From assembly GCF_007097395.1 (NCBI RefSeq), contig NZ_VKDC01000010.1:62001-126000 (forward strand): DNA of 64,000 bases, read 5' to 3'. Positions 27,466-43,380 of the stretch are shown here, one piece after another; positions within the stretch are counted from its first letter, which is position 1, and each line of letters begins with the position of its first letter. Under the pieces are notes generated by a model. That model did not search any database. It saw only the letters and a program-made list of their open reading frames with translations, and was not told the DNA's origin. A program made the translations under genes and the position numbers. The DNA comes from Fulvivirga sp. M361 (lineage in GTDB: Bacteria; Bacteroidota; Bacteroidia; Cytophagales; Cyclobacteriaceae).

Positions 27466-29535
27466 CTAAGGAATGAAGCGCCAAACACATTGATCCATAT
27501 ATACGCTATCTCCTGTTTTTGTTTTTATTACTACAGTACTTTCCCCCGCTTCAAAAGTTATGTTTTCCCATAGATAAATTCCCATGACAGGCTCTTTTGC
27601 ACCCCTGGAAACTCCATTGATGTATAACTCTACTTCTCCGACATTCCCGTAAGCTTTTACATTGGTAACTTTCTTTGTCCTCTCAACCAAACGTTTTTCA
27701 GCCAGATGAAGCATTGGGGCGTCATTCCAATTGGCTTTGTAAAAGTAAAAAGCATCTTTTTTGGTCTGTCGATCAAACGTGATCAGTCCCTTGTCATTCA
27801 TGCCCGGATGGTCACCTTCGTTACGCGTGGCAGATGAAAAATCAAACATGTTCCAGATCAATTTACTCCAGAGGAATGGACGGTCTTTGAGCATTCTCCA
27901 GTTTTCCTCGTGATAGTAGGCTTGCCACCCCTCAGGATGCCATTTTCCAGCGGGAGCCGGGGCTACAAGTGTATCTTCATGATGATAAATACTGGCTCCG
28001 GCACCGTACTCGCTGATACCCAGGCATCGACCCGGAAAATCCCTATGCATAGCATCTGCCCATCGACCCATTTCTGCAGGCTCATCGCCGTACCAGCCGA
28101 AATATTTGTTCCAGGCAATGACATCGGTCACACCATTCAAATCACTTCTATCCAGGTTAGTAGCGGCTGTTGTCAGCCTGGTCGGGTCTTCTTTTTTTGC
28201 CAATTCCTGCAATAATTTAAGGTAATTCAACGGACTTTCCTTTTTATCTTTCAGCTCATTGAATAATCCCCAGAAAAAAACAGAAGGGTGGTTGTAGTTC
28301 TGACGGATCATTTCGAGCAACTGCCGACGGCCGTTAGCATGCAAAGCCGCCACATTGTAATACCCACGATTACGGTAGCCCCCAATTCCCACCAGGGGGA
28401 TCTCAGACCATAAAATCAGACCTGTGGAATCAGCATAATCATAAATTGCTTCAGCATGCTGGTAATGTGAGAGTCTCACCATGTTAGCGCCCATTTCCAG
28501 GATCAGATCCATATCCTGTTGGTGATCTGCCCGTGATAAGGCATTGCCCTTTCCGGCTTTGTCCTGGTGGCGGTTCACGCCATACAGGTCCAGGTATTGT
28601 CCATTCAGAAAGAATCCCTTTTCAGGATCTATACGAAAGAACCGAAGCCCAAGTGGCTGAATTACATTATCCAGCAGCCGGTTATTGTCATAAATGCTTA
28701 CTTCTACCTGGTACAGGTACGGATCCTTTCTGCCCTGCCAGAGATGTGGGTTTTTAATGGTTACAGATTGGTCAACAGCTAATGTACTACCTGATGGTAC
28801 AGTATGGAGATCTTCCATTGAGGCAATTATAACATTCTGCTTATCCCGAATTTGTGTTACCACTTTCACCTTGGCCTTTGAAGATGTTCCGTTGGACAGT
28901 CTGGAAGTAATGTCAACCTCTGCCCGTTGTGCCGTTACTTTTTTCTGGGTGAGATACACACCTGGCGCCCCATAATCCAATGGTGTGATACAAACTTTTT
29001 CGGTTACCAATAATGATACAGGTCTGTAAATACCTCCGTATTTTGTAAAATCACCTCCAAGAGGAAGGGCATCTATGCGATAAGCATTGCTGACCCTTAC
29101 CAAAATACTATTCTCCTGACCCGGAGTCACGAAATCTGTGATCTCAAAACTGAACCCTGCATACCCCCCGATGTGCTCTCCGACACAGGTATCATTTACA
29201 AATAGCCATGCTACCTGACCTACTCCCTCGAATTTTAAGAAAAGACGTTTTCCTTGGTAGCTGTTTGGGATATTGAGCTTTCTTTCATAACTCCCCTCTC
29301 CCCTCCGGTAAGCCTTTTTTCCAGCATCTGCCTCTGATGCATTCCAGGTATGTGGTAAGGTTACAGGCCGGGTATCCGTCTTACGTTTTGCATAGCCCGG
29401 CATAAATGTCCAGCCACTATTGAGTGTAATCTCTTTCCTGGATGGCCCCTGCCCATAGGCATAGGTAACATGACTGAAAAGTAATAGTATCAAAAAGCCT
29501 AAGCACTTGTAATATGGATCTTGTGTGGTGTACAT
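27466..29535 (-). CDS. GH2-family glycoside hydrolase (beta-galactosidase-like)
   Basis: A 689-residue exported GH2 enzyme. A signal peptide ends near TYAYGQG. The jelly-roll domain (about 35-190), immunoglobulin-like domain (about 200-310) and catalytic TIM barrel (about 310-600) are in the usual order. The acid/base Glu is in SVFFWGLFNELKD (about 424) and the nucleophile Glu in LGISEYGAG (about 508). GH2 covers beta-galactosidases, beta-glucuronidases and beta-mannosidases; this compact form is most like Bacteroidota beta-galactosidases, but I cannot fix the sugar. It is 47 bases downstream of the sulfatase in the same leftward operon and is the last gene of the polysaccharide locus. Confidence 0.88.
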   Translation of the reverse strand: MYTTQDPYYKCLGFLILLLFSHVTYAYGQGPSRKEITLNSGWTFMPGYAKRKTDTRPVTLPHTWNASEADAGKKAYRRGEGSYERKLNIPNSYQGKRLFLKFEGVGQVAWLFVNDTCVGEHIGGYAGFSFEITDFVTPGQENSILVRVSNAYRIDALPLGGDFTKYGGIYRPVSLLVTEKVCITPLDYGAPGVYLTQKKVTAQRAEVDITSRLSNGTSSKAKVKVVTQIRDKQNVIIASMEDLHTVPSGSTLAVDQSVTIKNPHLWQGRKDPYLYQVEVSIYDNNRLLDNVIQPLGLRFFRIDPEKGFFLNGQYLDLYGVNRHQDKAGKGNALSRADHQQDMDLILEMGANMVRLSHYQHAEAIYDYADSTGLILWSEIPLVGIGGYRNRGYYNVAALHANGRRQLLEMIRQNYNHPSVFFWGLFNELKDKKESPLNYLKLLQELAKKEDPTRLTTAATNLDRSDLNGVTDVIAWNKYFGWYGDEPAEMGRWADAMHRDFPGRCLGISEYGAGASIYHHEDTLVAPAPAGKWHPEGWQAYYHEENWRMLKDRPFLWSKLIWNMFDFSSATRNEGDHPGMNDKGLITFDRQTKKDAFYFYKANWNDAPMLHLAEKRLVERTKKVTNVKAYGNVGEVELYINGVSRGAKEPVMGIYLWENITFEAGESTVVIKTKTGDSVYMDQCVWRFIP

Positions 29536-29582
29536 TTAACAGTAGGTGAATTTTAACCGGGTTAGGACAATATTTTTACTTT

Positions 29583-31072
29583 TTAATTCTTATGAAACAG
29601 CAATACCGGATCACGGATCTTTCTCATTTGTTCAATGATCTTTTCCTCCATATGACGGACCACTGAATCCCATTCCGCCCGGTGATAGACATTTATCCTC
29701 TCATCCGGGTCTTCCGTAAGATGATAGAGTTCATGCCTGTCAGGGTTTAAAAAATCCATCACTAATTTCCATTGGGAGGTCCTGTATGCTCTCATATGAG
29801 TTCGTGATTGATGGTGTGTTGAGTACTCGGCATACAGGTCATTATCCCATCCGGTAACTTCCTGCCCCTTAAGTAAAGGTGTAAGGTTCCGGCCGTGCAA
29901 TAACAGGCTGTCAGGAATATCTAATCCGACCATGGAAAGAAAAGTCGGATACCAATCCAGTATGGTGGCCGTTTGATGGATAACCGTATTGGGTTTTATG
30001 ATTCCCGGCCATTTTACGAGAGTAGGTACCTTCAATGAATTATCGTACATATTAGGCCTTTGCCCCTCGGGTATGTTTTCACTAGCCAATGGATTTTCAG
30101 TCAGTATCCAGTGACCGTTGCCCTTGTGCCAGACCCCGTTATGGCCAATGTTATAGCCGTGATCAGAGGTGAAGATTACGATAGTGTTTTGCTCTAAACC
30201 AAGTTTATCAAGCTGATTTAACAAGCTTTTTACACTTCTGTCCACACTGGAAACGGCCCCATAGTATTCGCGGGTCCTGCGGGTAACTTCAACCGTATCC
30301 AGGTTCGGATAATCCACATGCGGGAGGTCAATCTTTAACGTTGCATAGCGGGAGAAATCCTCTTTTTTCAATGGCTGCCATGGCGCATGGGGAGCACGGT
30401 AATTTACTGACAGGAAAAAAGGCTTCGTTGGGTCTCTTTGAGATAGGTAATCCAATGCTCCCCGTGTTAATACATCCGTGGTAAGCCCTGAAAAGACACT
30501 ATCTTTTCCATTGATTTGCAGCTTTGGGTTTTCAACTTTTACACCTCCTTCCAGGAAGCCCATAAAATAATCAAACCCCTGATTAGACGGATGAAAAGGA
30601 GGGTCTATGCCCAGGTGCCACTTGCCAATTAGTGCGGTCTCATACCCGGATTGTTGCAAGACCTCAGCCCATGTGGTGTATTCAGGCGCTAGACCAAGGT
30701 GAGGTTCTCGTCCTTTAAGCGTACCTTCCCAATAATGGTTTATCCATTCTGTGATGCCTACTTCCGAACCGTACCGGCTGGTCATCAGGCTCGCTCTGGC
30801 GGGGCTGCATACCGGTGTTGGCACAAAAAAATTGGTGAACCGGGCGCCGTCCATTGCCAGTTGATCCAACGTTGGTGTAACAAGTTGACCACTGCCGGAA
30901 TGACCTGTTCCCCAATAAGCCTGATCATCCGTAAAAATGAATAAAATGTTGGGCGTCCTTGGTTCTTCTGCAGGAGGAGCACAACGACTTAATAGAACTA
31001 GTATTGTCAATACACCGATGCCTGACCAGGCATACTTACAAAGTACGCTTCCTTCTGAGTTCATTTTTTTAC

Positions 31073-31076
<4 letters not shown>
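29583..31076 (-). CDS. Formylglycine-dependent sulfatase (S1 family, CSPAR type)
   Basis: A 497-residue exported lipoprotein sulfatase, with lipobox LLSRCAPP (Cys32). It removes sulfate esters from the glycan using a formylglycine made from the Cys in PTPVCSPARASLMTS (about 88-92). Other S1 motifs are intact: FIFTDDQ (metal Asp pair), TALIGKWHLG (about 148-157), and TSDHGYNIGHNGVWHKGNGH (metal Asp/His). Length and motifs fit the S1 arylsulfatase-type family; the subfamily cannot be assigned from sequence by eye. Its ATG overlaps the GH92 stop by 4 bases (ATGA). It lies between GH92 and a GH2 and is one of three sulfatases of the locus. Confidence 0.92.
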
Positions 31077-37754
<6,678 letters not shown>

Positions 37755-37774
37755 ATATATTGGCTTAAAAACGT

Positions 37775-40700
37775 TTATTCAGCTACCAGAACTTTTCTAG
37801 AAAAATATCCCTGATCATGAACCAGTCTTACATGGTAAACTCCTTTCTCCAGAAGCTGGTCTTGAGTAATCTGCTGCCAGGATAATGTGTGCCTGCCAGT
37901 AGTCACCCGGTTTAACTGATGATTGGCAACTAGCTTTCCTGTAACATCCATTACCAGCACCTGAACAGTAGAAGCCTCGTCCAATGAGTAGGAGAGTGTG
38001 GTTTGAAAATCTACCGGGTTGGGATAAATAATAAACCCGCTGGAATGACCCTCTTCTTCGATAACTTCTATGTCCAACCCCACGATTCTGGTACCTGATC
38101 CGGATGAACCGGGATCATTTCTAGGGTTGATCAGGAGCTCCGGTATATTGCCAAATCCTGCCTCTTTGGAGTAAAGGTCGAGGTTCGAGGTCCCATCAGA
38201 CACCAGAGACAGCGATAATGTTTTATCTCCGTTTAACTCCTGGATGACGGCTGATGTAACATCAAAATTCATCCACTCCTCTACCGGAGCACCCAAAGAA
38301 GTACTGATCGTATCGCCGGTAATCGGGGCGGTATCCCATGTCAGTGTTTCTTCCTGCCAGGTGTCATCGGCTACAAATAAGGCACTGTAATTGTCTGTAC
38401 CTTCCCGTTTTACTCTTACACGAAGTATGGCTGAATTCACTGTCCGCCAAACACTTGAAAGATCAAACTTCAGGAATGACCTTCGGGTAAAAGCGGCTCC
38501 GGTTTCTTTTACCTTAAGCACATCACTCAACCCGTAATTAGTAGTGGAGCTATTACCACCACGGACGTAGGTATCGTCCAGTGGGTCCAATGATATACCT
38601 CCAAAGGAAGTCGATAAATTGAGTGTTTCTGAAGTTTCTTTCCCTTCCGAATCCGTGGCGACAGCTGTAAGAGTGAAAGGTCCCCCGCTCATGCTATTGG
38701 TCCGTAAAAAATAAGGGGGCCGTGTATCTGTTTTTACCAGCGAGTCGCCAATGAAAAACTCTACTTTGGAAATACTGGCACTGTCATTTGAAGTGGCTTT
38801 TACTAAAGCGAGGGCTGGCCAGTTTACAGGAAATTCAAATTCATCTTTGGGGAAAATAAACTTTAATTCAGGAGACACCACTCCCGCCGAACTTACCACA
38901 AGCCTGGGTTCATTTCCAGGAGGCGCTTCCTTAGAGAAGTATTCTACCAGCGCTGTCGACGATGTCCATATCACCAGGGAAAGCGCTCCATCTCCTGACT
39001 GCTGCTCAGTAATCACCTGAGAAGTTACATCAAAATCAGTCCATTGACCTTCCGGAGCAACGCTGCTGCTGGTAATTTCCGTAGTGAACGGTGGCTGATT
39101 GTTCCAGGTGATCCCATTCTCAGTCCAGCCATCATCAGCGACATAATACACACTATGATTGGCATTTCCTGTACGGGCCACCCTAAGCCGTAAAGTAGCC
39201 TGATTTACAGTGCCGAGACTATCGAGGTTAAACTTCAGGAAAATCCTGCGTTTCAGATTGTCATTGGCTGCTGTCTTAACGAGGAGCCCCGGAGCAGCGC
39301 CGAAGTTATCATCATCCGTTTGACCTCCTTTAACATAGGTGTCAGCTGTTGCGATGAGGTTTACGCCATTGTTTGGATGTTGGACGGTCACCTCCTTTTG
39401 TGTTATTCTAACCCCACCTTTGGAATCTTTCGCAATGGCCAGCAGCGTGGTAGTACCAGCAGGAGCATTCGGCCATTCAATAGAGTAAGGGGGTACCGAA
39501 ACTTTTCCTAGCCGGATAGGTCCGGCATAGAGCACTACTTCGGAAATACCATCCGCATCTGCAGCTACGGCGGTAACGGTTATCGTATCTCCTTCTACAA
39601 AACTACCGGCCGCATCAGGAGCTGTAATACTCACCGTTGGCATTTCATTGAATGAATTATCCACTTTGGCAATGAACATATAGGTCTGACCTGTATCCAG
39701 CTGATCGATCACCACGGAAGAAAGCCCATCGACATTAATCGTTCTGAACGGTGCAGGCGTACCGGTAGAGCCGTCTACAGCATTCCAGGAATCGTACTGA
39801 TAGACTTCCAGTGTTTTAGCAAAACCAGGAACATTGTTTATGGAAAAAGAATTACCGAACAGTGTACTCCATTCTGCGCGGTTATGCCAGACCCACATTT
39901 TCTTGTCTATCCCTTCCAGGATATCCACTCCTGTGTTTTCATCGCCTGACACCAGGCTAAAACCTTTGGTAATATTGGCCAGCATCTGGTGTGCGGTCCC
40001 TTTAGGATTTCCGATAAACGGGAACGCGGAAATGGCCATGCCCAGGTTAACGTTAGCATTTACCGGAAGGTAGGTACGAAACGTCAGGGCGAAATCAGAA
40101 ACAAAATCACCATTGTTCCCTTTCACCGTGAGCAGGTCCCAGGTAGCGGTGACAAAATCCTTAGCGTTTTCCTCATCACTCCCCGTACCACGGGCATTAT
40201 ATTCGGTACTCCAAACCTTAAAATCAGCGGTAATATTGTGCCAGCTTTTTAAACTGTCAATTAACGCCTGGTGGGAACGTTGTTTGAACTGTAGGTTATA
40301 GGGGTTTCGTCGGTCATAATACCTGTGAATATCTAATGCATTGAGTGTGCCATCATTAAAAAGCGGTGCCAGACCGTCCATGTAGATATTATTCTGAGTG
40401 AATAGAGGTACTTCCTGGAACCCTCCGGGTGCGACGTCAAGGTCAGTATCAATGCTATGGACTCCCTGAGCAAACCCCCGTGTAGCGCCAAGGTAATCGG
40501 TAACAGGAAAAGCAGGGTTTTGAAAACCATCGATCAGAGGTTCATTAATCGCTGAGTATTGTGTGATCCCCCAGTCTGTGATTCCATTGGAAAGAAGCCA
40601 GGGGCTATTAGGCCTGAAACGTGCAGCGAAAGCTGCGCCAATATCAAACCATTTACTCTCTGGTCCCAATGCTCCATTCTCAGGATTATGTTCTATGAGC

Positions 40701-41506
40701 AGCATTGGAACAAGGCCCTCATCGTAAAGTAATAACATTAATGAATCTATGGACTCCGGGGTTACCGTACTCCCCTGAAGATACAGTTCCGGAATAATAC
40801 CGATCCGGGTGTATTGGATGCCAACAGCCTGTAACGCTTCAGCAGCGTTAAATGCATTGACATTTGCCAGACCATCATTGAAATCACAGCTTCCCATCAA
40901 AGAAGAAAAATCCGGGCCGTTACTCACGGATGGCTGTCCGGTCACTTCCAGAACAGGAGCTTTACCGGCCTTTTCTTTCGAATAGAAATTCAGATTGGAA
41001 GTACCATTAGAAACCAGCGATATGGAAATCGTTTTATCTCCGGAGAATTCCTGCGTAACTGCTGAGGTAAGGTCAAGTGACACGATAGTACCTACAGCAC
41101 CACCAGAACTGGTGGCTATTACACTACCGGTTGTTGGTTCTGTATCCCAGGTCAGTGTCGTTTCGGACCAACTATCGTCCGACACTAATAAAGCGGAATA
41201 GGTGTCCGTACCTTCTCTCGCCACTTCTAACTTCAATAGGGCTGAAGTTACTGTTCCTGACAAGGCAGAAAGGTCAAATTTTAGAAATGACCTACGGGTA
41301 AAACCTGCTCCCGCAGCATCTTTTACAAACAGTATGGTATCCATTCCAAAGTTATTGGCGGAGTTCCCTCCGCCCCTTATAAAGGTATCGTCAGTGGGCA
41401 GCAATGAAGTTTGACTGAAGGAAGGTGAAATTATGAGCACAAGAAAGAGTAGCAACCAGTGGCTTTTACTACTTCCTTTTTCAAGATACTTATTAATTGT
41501 TTTCAT
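37775..41506 (-). CDS. Secreted multidomain protein: three CBM96/DNRLRE-like modules and a GH-A-like TIM barrel, T9SS signal
   Basis: A 1243-residue secreted protein. Signal peptide to about residue 31. DNRLRE/CBM96-like modules lie at about 33-190, 716-875 and 971-1130, each with a DTYVRGG-type opening and a FLKFDLS strand. A TIM-barrel-like domain spans about 198-600, with candidate acid/base Glu in YSAINEP (about 321) and nucleophile Glu in VWSTEYNARG (about 434), as in clan GH-A. Bacterial Ig-like domains lie between the modules (about 625-715 and 876-970). The C-terminus (about 1146-1243, IYPNPVDFQTTLSYSLDEAS) is a type IX secretion domain. I do not recognise the GH family. It may be the endo-enzyme of the locus. 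Alternative: a non-catalytic surface glycan binder. Confidence 0.85.
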   Translation of the reverse strand: MKTINKYLEKGSSKSHWLLLFLVLIISPSFSQTSLLPTDDTFIRGGGNSANNFGMDTILFVKDAAGAGFTRRSFLKFDLSALSGTVTSALLKLEVAREGTDTYSALLVSDDSWSETTLTWDTEPTTGSVIATSSGGAVGTIVSLDLTSAVTQEFSGDKTISISLVSNGTSNLNFYSKEKAGKAPVLEVTGQPSVSNGPDFSSLMGSCDFNDGLANVNAFNAAEALQAVGIQYTRIGIIPELYLQGSTVTPESIDSLMLLLYDEGLVPMLLIEHNPENGALGPESKWFDIGAAFAARFRPNSPWLLSNGITDWGITQYSAINEPLIDGFQNPAFPVTDYLGATRGFAQGVHSIDTDLDVAPGGFQEVPLFTQNNIYMDGLAPLFNDGTLNALDIHRYYDRRNPYNLQFKQRSHQALIDSLKSWHNITADFKVWSTEYNARGTGSDEENAKDFVTATWDLLTVKGNNGDFVSDFALTFRTYLPVNANVNLGMAISAFPFIGNPKGTAHQMLANITKGFSLVSGDENTGVDILEGIDKKMWVWHNRAEWSTLFGNSFSINNVPGFAKTLEVYQYDSWNAVDGSTGTPAPFRTINVDGLSSVVIDQLDTGQTYMFIAKVDNSFNEMPTVSITAPDAAGSFVEGDTITVTAVAADADGISEVVLYAGPIRLGKVSVPPYSIEWPNAPAGTTTLLAIAKDSKGGVRITQKEVTVQHPNNGVNLIATADTYVKGGQTDDDNFGAAPGLLVKTAANDNLKRRIFLKFNLDSLGTVNQATLRLRVARTGNANHSVYYVADDGWTENGITWNNQPPFTTEITSSSVAPEGQWTDFDVTSQVITEQQSGDGALSLVIWTSSTALVEYFSKEAPPGNEPRLVVSSAGVVSPELKFIFPKDEFEFPVNWPALALVKATSNDSASISKVEFFIGDSLVKTDTRPPYFLRTNSMSGGPFTLTAVATDSEGKETSETLNLSTSFGGISLDPLDDTYVRGGNSSTTNYGLSDVLKVKETGAAFTRRSFLKFDLSSVWRTVNSAILRVRVKREGTDNYSALFVADDTWQEETLTWDTAPITGDTISTSLGAPVEEWMNFDVTSAVIQELNGDKTLSLSLVSDGTSNLDLYSKEAGFGNIPELLINPRNDPGSSGSGTRIVGLDIEVIEEEGHSSGFIIYPNPVDFQTTLSYSLDEASTVQVLVMDVTGKLVANHQLNRVTTGRHTLSWQQITQDQLLEKGVYHVRLVHDQGYFSRKVLVAE

Positions 41507-41601
41507 GATAAATAGTTTTTTATTCAGATGTCCGTCTCAAGATTATGGCGCAATGGACGCTGGTCCAGGTATGATGGGACCCACTGATTTAACCTTAACC
41601 C

Positions 41602-41632
41602 TAAAGGTCTATATGCAGGATTTTTAAATCAA
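41602..41632 (-). promoter_or_regulatory. Candidate promoter for the CBM96-GH27-GH2-GH92-sulfatase-GH2 run
   Basis: On the minus strand TTGAT (41632-41628), exactly 18 bases, then GACCTTTA (41609-41602). This repeats the spacing of the metal-type promoters of the window and differs from their -7 box only in the last base. It sits about 96 bases before the ATG at 41506 and after the susD stop, so the six distal genes could be transcribed independently of susCD. Confidence 0.45.
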
Positions 41633-41670
41633 TCGTTAAAAGACAGAGATCAAGTAAGCTTTTACAAAGA

Positions 41671-41705
41671 CCACCTGAATATCCCTATGTAGAATATCCA
41701 GGTGG
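41671..41705. terminator. Stem-loop after susD
   Basis: CCACCTG (41671-41677) pairs with CAGGTGG (41699-41705), and further inward ATAT pairs with ATAT after a mismatch, leaving an 11-base apex. It begins 11 bases after the susD stop on the transcribed strand. No long T run follows, so it may slow RNA decay or attenuate read-through rather than fully terminate. Confidence 0.5.
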
Positions 41706-41716
41706 ATATGACATAA

Positions 41717-43372
41717 CTAATAGCCGTCATTTTGACGCATTTCCCTGGTCAGGTTTGCATCGATCACGGACTGAGGGATCGGGAACAAGCGGTCTCTCTC
41801 TGTGATCACCGCCCCGGTGACCGGGTTATGAGCTCTTACCCTTTCCAGCAGTTTATTGTTTCTCACCAGGCTATACCGCCTCTGCTCTTCGCAAAGCAAC
41901 TCCCTTGATCGCTCATCCAAAATGAAGTCAATAGTGAGATCCCCCGGGCCAATTTCAGTGGCATTGGACCGGCGTCTGACCACATTAATGGACTCTGCCG
42001 CTGCTGTGGTCTTATTTTGGGCAAGCTGAGCTTCAGCCAAAAGCAGATAGGTTTCTGCCAGCCTGAGATAAGGTTGATCACCAAATTGTTCATTACCTCC
42101 CAGGTTATTCGGGTCCGCCCACTCCCATTTTCTGCAATGAGGGTAAAACCTTCTATTTGTGTTATTAATATCAACCTCCGGAGTAATAACGGTTAATACA
42201 GTATCACCAAATGACGCTCCGTCCTGTGGTACGTCTCCATTGGTTTCGGTGTAAATGTACCCCCTCGTTATGGCATGCCATCCTCCGCGGTCATCTCCGG
42301 GCTCGTACGCATTGAGCGCCCAGTTGGTAGGAGCCATTCTCCCGATCCCACGGCCTCCACGATCCACTGACAATTCTATCCCGGGTATAAGCCGATAAAA
42401 GCCGATAAAGTAACGACGCATGATATTTCTGCCCTGGTCCGGATTATCTACGGCGTTCTCTTGTAAAACAGCCCATAATATTTCCGTATTGCCCTGACTT
42501 CTTAACACGTTGCCATCATAAAACTGATCCATAAACGGTACCCCAGGCTGGTTTTCATTAACACCATATCGCTCTGTGATCAATGCATAGGGACCGTCAA
42601 TAACCGCCTGGGCTTTGGTCTCTGCATCGCCGGGCCTTCCCATTAAAAGGTATAGCTCCGCCAGATAGTGTTGAGCAACAGCTTTAGAGACTTTCCCTGG
42701 ATTAGCAGGTTCGACAGGCAGATGTTCTTCAGCAAATAACAGATCTCCTTCTATCACTTCGTAAATATCAGCTACAGATACCCGTTCCCAGTCCGTTCTA
42801 ATGGTTGAACCGTTGGATTCTTCAAGAGTCAGTGGGACGTCCCCCCAGAGATAGGTAAGGTGCCTGTAGGCCCAGGCCCGTATTGTTCTGGCTTCTGCTA
42901 ATACCTCATTTTTATCTTCTTCCGTCCAGTTAACAGACGGGTCTTCAGCGCGGGTAACAATAGTATTTGCCGCATTGATCGTTCTGTAGAACCAGTTAAA
43001 TATGCGACGAGTATAACCATTCTCAGAATTGTTTCGCTCACCTAAGTCACGGGTCATTCTTATGCCATTGTTGCCTGGGTTAAGTCCAAATACGTTATCC
43101 GTACCATTGACCATCAAGCCAAAACGCAGGTCTCCTGCATTGGTCTCATCGGCTCCGGAGCTTCCCATTCGTTCCTTACGTACTTCATGATAAAGGCCAT
43201 TCAAAGCAGCCTCAAAACCTGCACGATCTGTAAAGAGGTTTTCAGCTACCAGTACATTGGGCGGTTCTTCTTCAAGAAAATCTTCTGTACAAGACAGCAA
43301 CAAAAGCATCAGGATAATGGGCGATCCTTTCACTATTTTATTTAGATATATTTTAGCTAATAATAATTTCAT
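41717..43372 (-). CDS. susD: SusD/RagB-family surface glycan-binding lipoprotein
   Basis: A 551-residue SusD-like outer-membrane lipoprotein that forms the lid of the SusC transporter and binds the glycan. Lipobox LLLLSCTED gives Cys28. The N-terminal SusD-like part (about 29-200) contains RIFNWFYRTINAANTIV and ARTIRAWAYRHLTYLWGDVP, and the C-terminal RagB/SusD domain has YLRLAETYLLLAEAQL and the closing LFPIPQSVIDANLTREMRQN. It starts 8 bases after susC. The binding specificity cannot be read from sequence. The gene symbol marks the family, not an orthologue of the starch system. Confidence 0.95.
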   Translation of the reverse strand: MKLLLAKIYLNKIVKGSPIILMLLLLSCTEDFLEEEPPNVLVAENLFTDRAGFEAALNGLYHEVRKERMGSSGADETNAGDLRFGLMVNGTDNVFGLNPGNNGIRMTRDLGERNNSENGYTRRIFNWFYRTINAANTIVTRAEDPSVNWTEEDKNEVLAEARTIRAWAYRHLTYLWGDVPLTLEESNGSTIRTDWERVSVADIYEVIEGDLLFAEEHLPVEPANPGKVSKAVAQHYLAELYLLMGRPGDAETKAQAVIDGPYALITERYGVNENQPGVPFMDQFYDGNVLRSQGNTEILWAVLQENAVDNPDQGRNIMRRYFIGFYRLIPGIELSVDRGGRGIGRMAPTNWALNAYEPGDDRGGWHAITRGYIYTETNGDVPQDGASFGDTVLTVITPEVDINNTNRRFYPHCRKWEWADPNNLGGNEQFGDQPYLRLAETYLLLAEAQLAQNKTTAAAESINVVRRRSNATEIGPGDLTIDFILDERSRELLCEEQRRYSLVRNNKLLERVRAHNPVTGAVITERDRLFPIPQSVIDANLTREMRQNDGY

Positions 43373-43380
43373 AGCGCTTC

